57,257 nucleotides of DNA from an uncultured Ruminococcus sp. GTDB taxonomy: Bacteria > Bacillota > Clostridia > Oscillospirales > Acutalibacteraceae. This document shows positions 25,811 through 41,237 of this stretch, one piece after another. The DNA lies in assembly GCA_902799245.1 (NCBI GenBank), contig CADBZY010000014.1:1-57257 (forward strand), in the 5' to 3' direction. The notes beneath the pieces are model-generated. The model searched no databases, had not been told where the DNA came from, and worked only from the letters and a program-made list of their open reading frames with translations. The position numbers and the translations under genes are program-made. Every line of letters begins with the position of its first letter. The stretch's first letter is position 1.

Positions 25811-27169
25811 TCAGCCGAGCAGCTTTCTTTTGACGGAACGGAGTTTTTTATATACCCTGACGACAAGGAGCCTGTTCAGCTTCTGATTTTCCGCTTTCAG
25901 CTTTTTAATTTCCTTGTCCTTCTTGTCACATTCCTTTTTGAGCTGACGGAATTCCTTGTCCTGCCGCTTCATTTCCACAAATCTGGAGAGGTAATGCTTC
26001 TCGCCCTTCTGCACCTTCAGCACAAGCTCGTCGACATCCTCCTGCAGCGAAACGGGATCGTTGATCTGCTCATTCTTGACTTGCTCGTAACCGAATTTTT
26101 CAATCCGCGAAGTATCGACGCCGAGGAATCCGCCCATCAGTTCGTACAAAAAGTCGTAAAGCGTCATCATATATTCAGGATCGGGTTTATAGGACGGGTC
26201 ATTCTCTATCTTCATGAGTGTTTCGACCGCTTCCTGTGTGTTCCAGTCGTCGAATGTTACCGCCCTTTCGGGATAGCCGATATTCTCATAGAAGAAAGGT
26301 ATCTTGTCATTCCACACCAGATTGACGGACGGAACCCCTAGTGCGTACGAAATGATCGAAGAATGCATACGAATCGCGGCAACGGAAGTAAATCCGTAAA
26401 TCGTCTCCACCAGCTCCCTGGTAGACTGAGGAATGATAATGCGTTCTCTCGGGATGTCGTATTCCTTGGCAAAATACAGCAGGGAATTATTGTCAAGGAA
26501 ACTGCCGTTGGTGTAGTAGTAATATTCCACACCGCGTTCTTTCAGAAGCTGCCCGATTTCATTCATGTATTTCATTTCGTCGCCGAGCTTCCACGGCTTG
26601 CCGTTGTCGGCAAAGAGTCCGCCTCTGACCGCGTTGATTCCTACCACGCTGCCGTTCTGCGGACGGCTCTTTTTACAGAGATGCGAACGGTAGATGTAAT
26701 CAGACCATACGGCAGGATCACAGACCTGAACGATTTCATAATTGCAGCCTTTGTCATACTTGCGAAACAGAGCGGGATTCTCCCTGACCGAGACCGCCCG
26801 GAAACACTTGCGTTCGAGCATTTCGCTGAGAAGATGCTCATTATCCGGCGTCGCGCCCATGTTGTTGACGCCCATAGACGACAGCACCACCGGAACGCCG
26901 CACTCATCGGCAATGCGGGTGATTTCCTCCATATAGTCGTAATAATGCATGTAATTGATTCCGAAAAGACCGCCGCCGGCAAAGAAGAGCAGATCAGACG
27001 AGTGGATCGCTTCTTTGTCGATCACTTTAAGCGACATCTTTGCAAGCTCAACCGTCCCTAAATCGACGCCTAAATTTCTCAGCGCAGCCCGAAGAATTTT
27101 TTCAAAACAGATTCTGATAAGATTGTCCCCGAAATTGTCATCCACACATGATACCATCAGTATTTTCAA
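25811..27169 (-). CDS. Polysaccharide pyruvyl transferase family protein (CsaB-like)
   Basis: This 452-residue protein begins with a TTG codon at 27169, seven bases after AAGGAA. The first half has the family motifs NFGDNLIR near the N-terminus and LLFFAGGGLFGINYM, followed by VVLSSMGVNNMG and SVRENPALFRKY. The second half has the transferase signature IRMHSSIISYALGVPSV near residue 270. Members move pyruvate from phosphoenolpyruvate onto cell-surface glycans. The last 70 residues (about 380-440) form a lysine/glutamate coiled coil ending in a basic patch, suggesting membrane or partner binding. There is no glycan gene cluster next to it. It has its own promoter (27215-27243). Confidence 0.87.
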   Translation of the reverse strand: MKILMVSCVDDNFGDNLIRICFEKILRAALRNLGVDLGTVELAKMSLKVIDKEAIHSSDLLFFAGGGLFGINYMHYYDYMEEITRIADECGVPVVLSSMGVNNMGATPDNEHLLSEMLERKCFRAVSVRENPALFRKYDKGCNYEIVQVCDPAVWSDYIYRSHLCKKSRPQNGSVVGINAVRGGLFADNGKPWKLGDEMKYMNEIGQLLKERGVEYYYYTNGSFLDNNSLLYFAKEYDIPRERIIIPQSTRELVETIYGFTSVAAIRMHSSIISYALGVPSVNLVWNDKIPFFYENIGYPERAVTFDDWNTQEAVETLMKIENDPSYKPDPEYMMTLYDFLYELMGGFLGVDTSRIEKFGYEQVKNEQINDPVSLQEDVDELVLKVQKGEKHYLSRFVEMKRQDKEFRQLKKECDKKDKEIKKLKAENQKLNRLLVVRVYKKLRSVKRKLLG

Positions 27170-27214
27170 ATAAAATTCCTTCCTTCGTAAAAGGATATAA
27201 AACCATACCTTTAT

Positions 27215-27243
27215 ATTTTACATTTATAAATTGAATTTGTCAA
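27215..27243 (-). promoter_or_regulatory. Promoter of the pyruvyl transferase gene
   Basis: The minus-strand TTGACA (27238-27243), 17-base spacer and TAAAAT (27215-27220) lie about 45 bases before the TTG start. Confidence 0.7.
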
Positions 27244-27315
27244 TTTTTTTTGATAATTATCTTTGTTTTTATATCCTTATTTTCATTATATATAGCAAAT
27301 GTATCGCGTGGTTGT

Positions 27316-27341
27316 TCAATTTGCTCAAATGGGCAAATTGA
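27316..27341. repeat. Perfect 9-bp inverted repeat between divergent promoters
   Basis: TCAATTTGC (27316-27324) and GCAAATTGA (27333-27341) are exact complements around an 8-base centre. The site ends 28 bases before the rpoB -35 box and has the size of a dimeric regulator operator. Confidence 0.5.
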
Positions 27342-27369
27342 CGGACAAAAAAATATTTTTTTAAAGATC

Positions 27370-27398
27370 TTGACAAATATAGAAGAGTGTAGTATACT
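27370..27398 (+). promoter_or_regulatory. rpoBC promoter
   Basis: A full consensus TTGACA (27370-27375), 17-base spacer and TATACT (27393-27398). It lies 235 bases before rpoB, giving a long leader. Confidence 0.85.
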
Positions 27399-27429
27399 TA
27401 TTTAATAGCTTAAAATGGGGAAAGTGGCT

Positions 27430-27460
27430 GCGGGGATTTTTGCGCAAAAATCGCTTTTTT
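27430..27460 (+). promoter_or_regulatory. Attenuator-like hairpin in the rpoB leader
   Basis: An 18-bp perfect palindrome (GATTTTTGCGCAAAAATC, 27435-27452) is followed by GC and six T, about 30 bases after the predicted transcription start. It has the form of a weak intrinsic terminator and could cap RNA polymerase synthesis. The rest of the leader (27461-27632) holds no gene; it is A+T-rich. Confidence 0.5.
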
Positions 27461-27632
27461 GAGGGTCGAAATGCCAATGATTCTTCAAATTCGTTGATGT
27501 TTAACAAAAATCCGCTTTACAAAAGCGAAAAGTTTTCATTGTGAAGTTGCACAAACTTTTTCCACAGCAAGCTTTCCGAACTATTTTTTCAGTTTTTTTC
27601 CGAAGTATTGTGAATGGAGTGAAGCAAAGAAA

Positions 27633-31454
<3,822 letters not shown>

Positions 31455-31466
31455 GGGGGTCCGCAG

Positions 31467-35015
<3,549 letters not shown>

Positions 35016-35045
35016 TCTATCAATTTTGAAAGTGAGAGTAAACAA

Positions 35046-35477
35046 ATGAAAGACAACAATCAGACAGTTCCCGACCCCAATGTAGAAGCCGTCCCCGAGG
35101 ATGCAGCCACAGAGGAAAACGCTACTGTTGTTCAGGACGACATAGCATTGCTCAACGGTATCGCGGATAAATACGATCTGACAGTCCTTGAAAAAAAGGT
35201 GATCGGCAAGATCGTTTCCCTGCTTGAAACAAAGCAGATGCGCAATGTCCTTCCGACGCAGAACATCGGCGACACGGTATTCAAAATGTATTCCTCCGAC
35301 GAGGAGCCGACCGAGTTCCTTGTTGACAGAGTGGAGTTCGACGATTACGGCTGGAATCTCGTGAGCTATGAGAAATTCGGCACCTCTGAGATCGAATTCG
35401 TTTTCAGCGAGAGAGATTACAATCAGTTCTTCTTTGATACTGCGGAGAAGGCAAAGGAGCATTACAACAAGAAATAA
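35046..35477 (+). CDS. Small acidic protein of unknown function downstream of rpoC
   Basis: I do not recognise this 143-residue protein. It begins with an acidic low-complexity stretch (PDPNVEAVPEDAATEENATVV), then a helical segment (YDLTVLEKKVIGKIVSLLE) and a C-terminal beta-rich part: NIGDTVFKMYSSD, DRVEFDDYGWNLVSYEK, IEFVFSERDYNQFFFDT and a final helix EKAKEHYNKK. The last part has the shape of small SH3-like domains seen in phage and Clostridia hypothetical proteins that control a setting through a tyrosine-rich strand. It has no signal or membrane segment. Its place directly behind rpoC, where ribosomal protein genes often sit, suggests co-expression with RNA polymerase. Confidence 0.7.
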   Translation: MKDNNQTVPDPNVEAVPEDAATEENATVVQDDIALLNGIADKYDLTVLEKKVIGKIVSLLETKQMRNVLPTQNIGDTVFKMYSSDEEPTEFLVDRVEFDDYGWNLVSYEKFGTSEIEFVFSERDYNQFFFDTAEKAKEHYNKK

Positions 35478-35507
35478 GACCTTTTCACTTTCACAATTCA
35501 ACAATAC

Positions 35508-35797
35508 AAAAGCATAGAAGAGATGAGTACGTCTGCTTCACCCATCACAGAGAGCCCGGAGCGCTGGGAACGGGTATGCGGTGACTGGCGGAATATGGTC
35601 TCGGAGCTTCGCTGTCGAGTACGGTATGATTCCCATACCGTATAAGGCTGCGGCGTGAGCGCACGTTACAGCGCATGGGTTCTTAATGCCTGAACCCGTT
35701 GAGGCCGTTCGCCGTGAGGCGTCGGCAAATCAAAGGTGGTAACACGAAGCGTCCGCTCTCGTCCTTTTTGCAGGAAGAAAACGGGCGCTTTTGATTT
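35508..35797 (+). promoter_or_regulatory. T-box riboswitch of metG (methionine tRNA sensing)
   Basis: The leader contains the elements in order: a stem I with CAGAGAGCCCGG (35548-35559), a specifier bulge GGAATATGGTC with the Met codon ATG at 35594-35596, and the T-box AAAGGTGGTAACACGAAGCG with TGGT at 35737-35740, able to pair with the ACCA end of uncharged tRNA. A terminator follows (GCGTCCGC to GGGCGC and TTTTGATTT, about 35749-35797), sharing bases with the antiterminator. Uncharged tRNA-Met should allow read-through into metG. No clear promoter is seen just upstream, so transcription may partly come from rpoBC. Confidence 0.92.
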
Positions 35798-35827
35798 ATT
35801 ATTTTATTACGAAAGAAGCTGTTACAG

Positions 35828-37810
35828 ATGTGTCAGACGCACGATAAAGAAAAATTTTACATCACTACACCGATCTATTACCCTTCAGGTAATCCCCACA
35901 TCGGTCATTGTTACACGACAGTTGCCTGCGATACCATTGCGAGATACAAGAGAGCCAAGGGCTATGACGTGATGTTCCTCACAGGTACCGACGAGCACGG
36001 TCAGAAAATTGAGGACAAAGCCAAAGAAGCCGGACTCACCCCGAAGGAGTACGTCGACGGCATAGTCGCCAATTTCAAAAAGCTTTGGGAATTCATGGGT
36101 ATATCCTACGACAGATTCATCCGCACCACAGACGATTACCATGTGGAATCGGTGCAGAAGATTTTCAGGGAGCTTTACGACAGAGGCTACATCTACAAGG
36201 GTGAATACAAGGGCAAGTACTGCAAGCCCTGCGAGAGCTTCTGGACGGAAACACAGCTCGTGGACGGCAAATGTCCCGACTGCGGCAGAGAAGTCACCGA
36301 CGCATCGGAGGAGGCGTATTTCTTCAAGATTTCGGAATTTTCCGACCGTCTGGAAAAGCTGCTCACCGAAACCGATTTCCTGCAGCCCCAGACCCGTGTC
36401 AACGAGATGATCAATAACTTTATCAAGCCGGGTCTTGACGACCTCTGCGTTTCCAGAACCAGCTTCAAATGGGGCGTTCCTGTCGATTTTGACGAGGGAC
36501 ACGTCGTTTACGTCTGGGTGGACGCTCTCTCCAACTATATCACCGCACTCGGCTATCAGAACGGCAAATACGACGATTTTGCAAAATTCTGGCCGGCGGA
36601 TGTTCATGTGATGGCAAAGGAAATTGTCCGCTTCCACTCCCTGATCTGGCCCTCCATTCTGATGGCGCTCGACCTGCCGCTTCCCAAGAAGGTCTACGGT
36701 CACGGCTGGATCAACCTCGGCGGCAAGAAGATGGGCAAGTCAACAGGCAACGTCGTTGATCCCTTCATTTTAGGTGACCGCTACGGCGTTGACGCTGTGA
36801 GATACCACATTCTGAGAGAAATGCCCTTTGGCGGCGACTGTGATTTCAGCAACGAAATCATGATCAGGCGCATCAATTCCGATCTCGCCAACGACCTCGG
36901 CAATCTCATCAACAGAAGCATTGCCATGGTGCAGAAGTACTTCGGCGATACCATGACCCGTCAGTTTACGCCGGATCCCGTGCAGGACGACGATTTTGTG
37001 AATGCTGTCAAGGAGCTTCCCGCCATCGTGGAGAAGAATCTTGACAATCTCCAGTTCTCCGTAGCGCTCTCCGAGATATTCAGAGTCATCGCGGCCGCCA
37101 ACAAGTACATCGACGTGACGACCCCGTGGGTGCTCGCCAAGGACGAGGCGAACAAGCCGAGGCTCTCCACCGTCATGTACAACCTGCTCGAATCCATCAG
37201 AATCATCAGCATACTGCTCCATCCCTTCATGCCCACCACCATGCCCAAGGTGCAGGCGCTGCTCAATCTCACCGAGGAACAGACCGCTTGGAACAGCGTT
37301 TATCAGTTCGGCGTGCTGCCTGAGACGCTTTCTGTGCAGAAGGCTTCTCCCCTCTTCCCCAGAATCGACATTGATAAGGAGATTGCCGAGCTTGATGCGA
37401 TGACGGAAGCTGCCAAGAAGGCCGTCGAAGCGCCCGCCAAGCCGAAATTTGAGGTGGAAGGCATTGCCACACAGATCGGCATCGAGGACTTTGCCAAGGT
37501 CGATATCAGAGTCGCCAAAATCGTGGAATGCGAGCCTGTCAAACGTTCCAAGAAGCTGCTCAAGCTCACGCTCGACGACGGCACCGGCACTCCCAGAACG
37601 GTTGCCAGCGGTATTTCCCAGTGGTACACGCCCGACGATCTCAAAGGCAGAAGCGTGCTTGTCGTCGCTAACCTCAAGCCCGCCAAGCTCTGCGGCGTTG
37701 AGAGCAACGGCATGATTCTCGCCGCCGACAACGGATTTGACGCGGAAGGCAAAGAGGACGTCAAGGTGATTTTCGTTGACGGACTCAATCCCGGCGCCAA
37801 GATTCACTGA
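35828..37810 (+). CDS. metG: Methionyl-tRNA synthetase
   Basis: This class I synthetase has 660 residues. The HIGH motif appears as GNPHIGH near residue 25, the KMSKS loop as KKMGKSTGN near residue 300, and a zinc knuckle as CKPCESF and CPDCG. An anticodon-binding helical domain follows, and the last 110 residues are a tRNA-binding EMAP/Trbp111-type domain (FAKVDIRVAKIVECEPV, ending in DGLNPGAKIH), as in dimeric bacterial MetG. GAAAGAAG precedes the ATG. Expression is controlled by the T-box immediately upstream. Confidence 0.97.
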   Translation: MCQTHDKEKFYITTPIYYPSGNPHIGHCYTTVACDTIARYKRAKGYDVMFLTGTDEHGQKIEDKAKEAGLTPKEYVDGIVANFKKLWEFMGISYDRFIRTTDDYHVESVQKIFRELYDRGYIYKGEYKGKYCKPCESFWTETQLVDGKCPDCGREVTDASEEAYFFKISEFSDRLEKLLTETDFLQPQTRVNEMINNFIKPGLDDLCVSRTSFKWGVPVDFDEGHVVYVWVDALSNYITALGYQNGKYDDFAKFWPADVHVMAKEIVRFHSLIWPSILMALDLPLPKKVYGHGWINLGGKKMGKSTGNVVDPFILGDRYGVDAVRYHILREMPFGGDCDFSNEIMIRRINSDLANDLGNLINRSIAMVQKYFGDTMTRQFTPDPVQDDDFVNAVKELPAIVEKNLDNLQFSVALSEIFRVIAAANKYIDVTTPWVLAKDEANKPRLSTVMYNLLESIRIISILLHPFMPTTMPKVQALLNLTEEQTAWNSVYQFGVLPETLSVQKASPLFPRIDIDKEIAELDAMTEAAKKAVEAPAKPKFEVEGIATQIGIEDFAKVDIRVAKIVECEPVKRSKKLLKLTLDDGTGTPRTVASGISQWYTPDDLKGRSVLVVANLKPAKLCGVESNGMILAADNGFDAEGKEDVKVIFVDGLNPGAKIH

Positions 37811-37841
37811 CGTTTGATTGATTTCATATTTTGACTGATTC

Positions 37842-37886
37842 CCGATACCATGTCCCTATTCTAATGAGACATGGTATCGGCTTTAC
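37842..37886 (+). terminator. Hairpin after metG, probable terminator
   Basis: CCGATACCATGTC (37842-37854) and GACATGGTATCGG (37868-37880) are perfect 13-base complements. The tail is only CTTTACTA, so termination may be partial and the downstream phosphoesterase may be fed by read-through. Confidence 0.65.
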
Positions 37887-37900
37887 TAAGGAGGTATCCT

Positions 37901-39034
37901 ATGGCTTTGATTTATGCCCTGCTGATCGTTTTTCTGCTCATTGCGATCGCCGAGCAGATTTATTTCTACCGCAAGATCTCCGGTGCGGTCAGGTACTTCG
38001 GAAGTAACCTTTCCAATGGGAAGAAAATTCTATTGACGGTGGGGATTTTTCTTCTGACATTTGTCCCGGTTCCCTTTGCGTTTGTGGAATGGTTCATCTT
38101 AGAAATGCACATTGCCGTATTTCTTCTTTGCAGCGATCTTGCCGCTTTTGTTGCGAAAAAGGCCGGCAGAAAGAAGAATATAAAATATCCCGGCTGGCTG
38201 AAAATCGCCTACAAAACCGGCGCTGTCGCATTACTTCTGACGGTTGCCGTGCTCTGTTACGGGAAGTACAACATGTATCACGTCATCCGCACCGATTACA
38301 ACGTGACGGTTAACAAGAGCCTTTCCCACGAATACAAAGTGGCACTGGTAGCCGACCTGCATTACGGCATTTCCATTGACGGGAAGCAGTTGCAAGCAGT
38401 GGCCGATGCCATCGAAAAAGAATCGCCCGACTTCGTGATTCTCTGCGGCGATATTGTGGACGAAAGCACGACGCTGGACGGGCTGAATGAAGCGTTCTCT
38501 ATTTTAGGCAATATAGACAGCAAGTTCGGCGTCTTTTATGTCTACGGCAACCACGACAAGAGCAGATTAGGACTCAACGGAAGATTTACCGACATGCAGC
38601 TGGCCGACGCGATCAGAAGCAACCGTGTGGACATTTTAGAAGATAATGTGGTACTATTCAACGATGATATGCTTCTCGTGGGACGCATGGACAAAATGGA
38701 GAGAGCTCAAGGCGGCAAGAGCATTGATGAATTGCTTGTCGGCGTGGACAAGTCAAAGGTGATTGTCGTCGCCGACCACCAGCCCAACGATTACGAAGCG
38801 CTGAGCAAAGCCGGATGCGATCTCGTCGTATCGGGACATACCCACGGCGGACAGCTCTTCCCCTTTGGCGAATTCAGCCAGTTGATCAGGGCCAACGACA
38901 TGACCTACGGCTATAAAAAAGTCGGAAATCTGAACGCTATCGTCACCTCCGGCATTGCCGGCTGGGGATTTGATATGCGCACCGAGAGACATTCCGAATT
39001 TGTCATGATTCATTTGAAGGGAAGGCAATCATAA
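37901..39034 (+). CDS. Membrane-anchored metallophosphoesterase (YkuE/YaeI-like)
   Basis: The start at 37901 lies six bases after AAGGAGG. The first 130 residues hold four membrane helices, and the rest is a calcineurin-like phosphoesterase. Motifs are in order: VADLHYGIS, LCGDIVDES, VYGNHDKS, VVADHQPN and SGHTHGGQLFPF, so all metal ligands are present. Relatives act on phospholipid-like or UDP-linked substrates or unidentified phosphoesters at the membrane surface (known for the class). The last residues after the domain are short (MIHLKGRQS). It stands between metG and a lipoprotein with no obvious operon partners. Confidence 0.87.
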   Translation: MALIYALLIVFLLIAIAEQIYFYRKISGAVRYFGSNLSNGKKILLTVGIFLLTFVPVPFAFVEWFILEMHIAVFLLCSDLAAFVAKKAGRKKNIKYPGWLKIAYKTGAVALLLTVAVLCYGKYNMYHVIRTDYNVTVNKSLSHEYKVALVADLHYGISIDGKQLQAVADAIEKESPDFVILCGDIVDESTTLDGLNEAFSILGNIDSKFGVFYVYGNHDKSRLGLNGRFTDMQLADAIRSNRVDILEDNVVLFNDDMLLVGRMDKMERAQGGKSIDELLVGVDKSKVIVVADHQPNDYEALSKAGCDLVVSGHTHGGQLFPFGEFSQLIRANDMTYGYKKVGNLNAIVTSGIAGWGFDMRTERHSEFVMIHLKGRQS

Positions 39035-39171
39035 ACCCTTTTTTGTCAAAATAAACCGATTGTGAACGACCTTGTAATACATCAGATGTGTGTTACACTA
39101 TTCATGGGAACGGTGTTCCTGTTTCCGTACACATGCTTCGGAATCATTTTTTCAGAAAGGATTTGATCAAC

Positions 39172-39951
39172 ATGATAAAGAAAGCAATCTTATACAGTCT
39201 GTGCTGTTTGACATTGCTGATAGCGGCAATTTCCTTGGCCGGATGCCGCAGTAAAGTGATAGACACAGCGTCGTCGGAATCAGATACTACGGACAAATCT
39301 CCCCTGGCAAGCATCGCCGGCACATGGCGAGAGGACAGTGAAAACGGCATAAAGGTACTGATTGTCAGCCAGGACGGAAACTACCTTGTTCTCAACGAAG
39401 TCGGAGCCACGTTAAAAGGCTCTGTCAAGAGAGAACAGGCAGACGGCGGTAAGCAGTCCCGATACCTGTTCTATGACGAAACTTCTGATTTGTGGGCGGA
39501 ATCGCTCCCTGTTTCTAACACGGGAGACAAACCCGAAGAGATCACGCTCACGAGTGACGGCAAGAAGATGAAATTTGCAGGCATTGACGAGAATCAGAAA
39601 ACTCCTGCCGGTGATTATCTCGGAACCTGGCAGAGCGGACGCTGCTCCATCACGATCAGCAAAAAGGGCGACAGCTATCCGGTCGACATTATTTGGGGAG
39701 GCAGCGCATCGGAAAGTCTGGAATGGAATTATCTCTGCCGGTATGATGAAGAAACCGCCACACTTATATGCGACCGCGGCGCCAAAAAGGCGGATGTTGT
39801 TTACGACGAGAACGGTAAGAGAACTGAGAAGGTTCTCTACAGCGACGGCAGCGGTTCATTCAAAGCGAGAGGCGATGTTTTAATCTGGAAAGACAATCAG
39901 GAGGATACAGGCAAGGACTTGATTTTCGTCCACTTACCCGTTGAAAATTAA
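39172..39951 (+). CDS. Putative lipoprotein of unknown function
   Basis: The ATG at 39172 follows AGAAAGGA and opens with a lipoprotein signal MIKKAILYSLCCLTLLI ending in the lipobox SLAGC. The mature part (about 235 residues) appears to contain two similar beta-rich modules: one begins at SIAGTWREDSENGIKVLIVS, the other at YLGTWQSGRCSITISKKGD, each with a G-T-W start as in lipocalin-like or META-like small domains. I do not recognise a named family. A possible promoter (TTGTAA 39072-39077, TACACT 39094-39099) lies upstream and two strong hairpins follow. Confidence 0.72.
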   Translation: MIKKAILYSLCCLTLLIAAISLAGCRSKVIDTASSESDTTDKSPLASIAGTWREDSENGIKVLIVSQDGNYLVLNEVGATLKGSVKREQADGGKQSRYLFYDETSDLWAESLPVSNTGDKPEEITLTSDGKKMKFAGIDENQKTPAGDYLGTWQSGRCSITISKKGDSYPVDIIWGGSASESLEWNYLCRYDEETATLICDRGAKKADVVYDENGKRTEKVLYSDGSGSFKARGDVLIWKDNQEDTGKDLIFVHLPVEN

Positions 39952-39970
39952 ACCTGACAAGTGAACAATT

Positions 39971-40018
39971 AAAAAAGTGTGCCGATGATGTGTAAATAAT
40001 CACCGACACACTTTTTAT
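39971..40018 (+). terminator. Terminator of the lipoprotein gene
   Basis: AAAAAGTGTGCCGATGAT pairs, with G-U matches, to ATCACCGACACACTTTTT and is followed by ATTTTTTG. It would end the rightward lipoprotein transcript. Confidence 0.85.
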
Positions 40019-40102
40019 TTTTTGTTTGATTGAAAAATCCTGAAAAAGATAGCTTCCCATAAGGATACCAACTAAACACCCACACATACAACCGATTGAG
40101 AG

Positions 40103-40158
40103 AAAAAAGTCTGTGTCTTGCAAAGGTAAATCACACTTTACAAGGCACAGACTTTTTT
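40103..40158. terminator. Second strong hairpin with A/T flanks (bidirectional terminator)
   Basis: AAAAAAGTCTGTGTCTTG (40103-40120) and CAAGGCACAGACTTTTTT (40141-40158) pair over 18 bases with one G-U or mismatch. Both exits carry six T. No gene lies between this and the previous terminator, so it may be the end of a lost gene or a safeguard for the YitT promoter. Confidence 0.75.
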
Positions 40159-40247
40159 CTTTATCTTATAGTTCTATTAACCTGAAAGGACAGTCAGCAC
40201 TTCTGGTCGATAGGATTGAAAAATTTCAATTACGAGGCAGTTGCACA

Positions 40248-40276
40248 TTGACTCAATCAGAAGCATTTGATATAAT
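40248..40276 (+). promoter_or_regulatory. Promoter of the YitT-family gene
   Basis: TTGACT (40248-40253), a 17-base spacer and a perfect TATAAT (40271-40276). The predicted transcript starts near 40283, only 20-40 bases before the start codon. Confidence 0.85.
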
Positions 40277-40322
40277 TTATTACATCAATCTATTTCATTT
40301 CATGAGGAGCATTGTTGAAGTT

Positions 40323-41237
40323 ATGAAGAGAAAAGCGCAAGTCCCGGCAGAGAAGAACCGACCGAAAATGTTTGACGAGTTTCGTATTTCGACATTTATT
40401 ATTCTGACAATAGCCGGCATCATCAATGCCTTTGGCGTAACGATATTCCTTTTTCCCGTAAAGCTCTATGACAGCGGCATTTCCGGTTTGTCAATGCTCC
40501 TTGACCAGATCACTCCGCCCCAATTTACCTTATCACTGTTTCTGCTGCTTCTGAACATTCCGATATTTGCCTTTGGATACAAGAAACAAGGTGCGTCATT
40601 TACGATCTACTCTGTTTTTACCGTTGGCGTTTATTCTGTGATGTCTTTTTTGATCATGAATGTTTTGCCGATTGACGTTTCGTTTATCTCACCTCTCGCC
40701 GGCTCTGATCTTTTACTATGTGCCATTTTCGGCGGGGTCATATCGGGAATCGGCAGCGGTCTGACAATACGGTTCGGCGGGGCAATAGACGGTATAGACG
40801 TGCTTTCGGTTGTATTTGCCAAGAAAATAGGCATATCTATAGGTACATTTGTCATGATTTCTAATACGATACTATATACTGTGTGCGGAATTACCATCAA
40901 AAGCTGGATTCTTCCACTGTATTCCATTGTTACCTATTACATTGGTTCAAAGACGGTCGATTTTGTAGTAGAAGGTATTGATAAAACCAAATGTGCCATG
41001 ATAGTAACCACCAAAGCAAATAACATTTCTGATACCCTTGCGGAACAATTTGAAGCAAGCGGAACGATAGTCAAAGCGATAGGCGGATATTCAAAGGAAC
41101 AGAAAGAAATCATATATTTTATCGTCAATCATTTTCAGATCAATAAGCTCAAAAAAATTGTACACGACATTGATCCGTCCGCATTTATTTCATTGCAGGA
41201 CGTATCTGATATCATTCAAAAAAATCATGAAACTTAA
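40323..41237 (+). CDS. YitT-family membrane protein (DUF161 + DUF2179)
   Basis: The 304-residue protein has five or six membrane helices forming the YitT/DUF161 region, with the glycine-rich GLTIRFGGAIDGIDVLSVVF motif. The C-terminal soluble DUF2179 domain (VDFVVEGIDKTKCAMIVTT to the end) is related to small ligand-binding domains. Function is unproven; some homologues are described as putative transporters. The ATG at 40323 is preferred (AGGAG 13 bases upstream); an ATG at 40302 is possible. The gene ends inside the last codons of the convergent FUSC-HAD gene, overlapping it by 26 bases with no terminator between. Confidence 0.87.
   Translation: MKRKAQVPAEKNRPKMFDEFRISTFIILTIAGIINAFGVTIFLFPVKLYDSGISGLSMLLDQITPPQFTLSLFLLLLNIPIFAFGYKKQGASFTIYSVFTVGVYSVMSFLIMNVLPIDVSFISPLAGSDLLLCAIFGGVISGIGSGLTIRFGGAIDGIDVLSVVFAKKIGISIGTFVMISNTILYTVCGITIKSWILPLYSIVTYYIGSKTVDFVVEGIDKTKCAMIVTTKANNISDTLAEQFEASGTIVKAIGGYSKEQKEIIYFIVNHFQINKLKKIVHDIDPSAFISLQDVSDIIQKNHET

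Larger units (their letters stand above)
40019..40322 (+). other. Intergenic region with a second hairpin and the YitT promoter
   Basis: No gene is visible. The stretch carries the second terminator-like hairpin at 40103-40158 and the promoter at 40248-40276, listed separately. The remaining sequence is A+T-rich. Confidence 0.5.
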
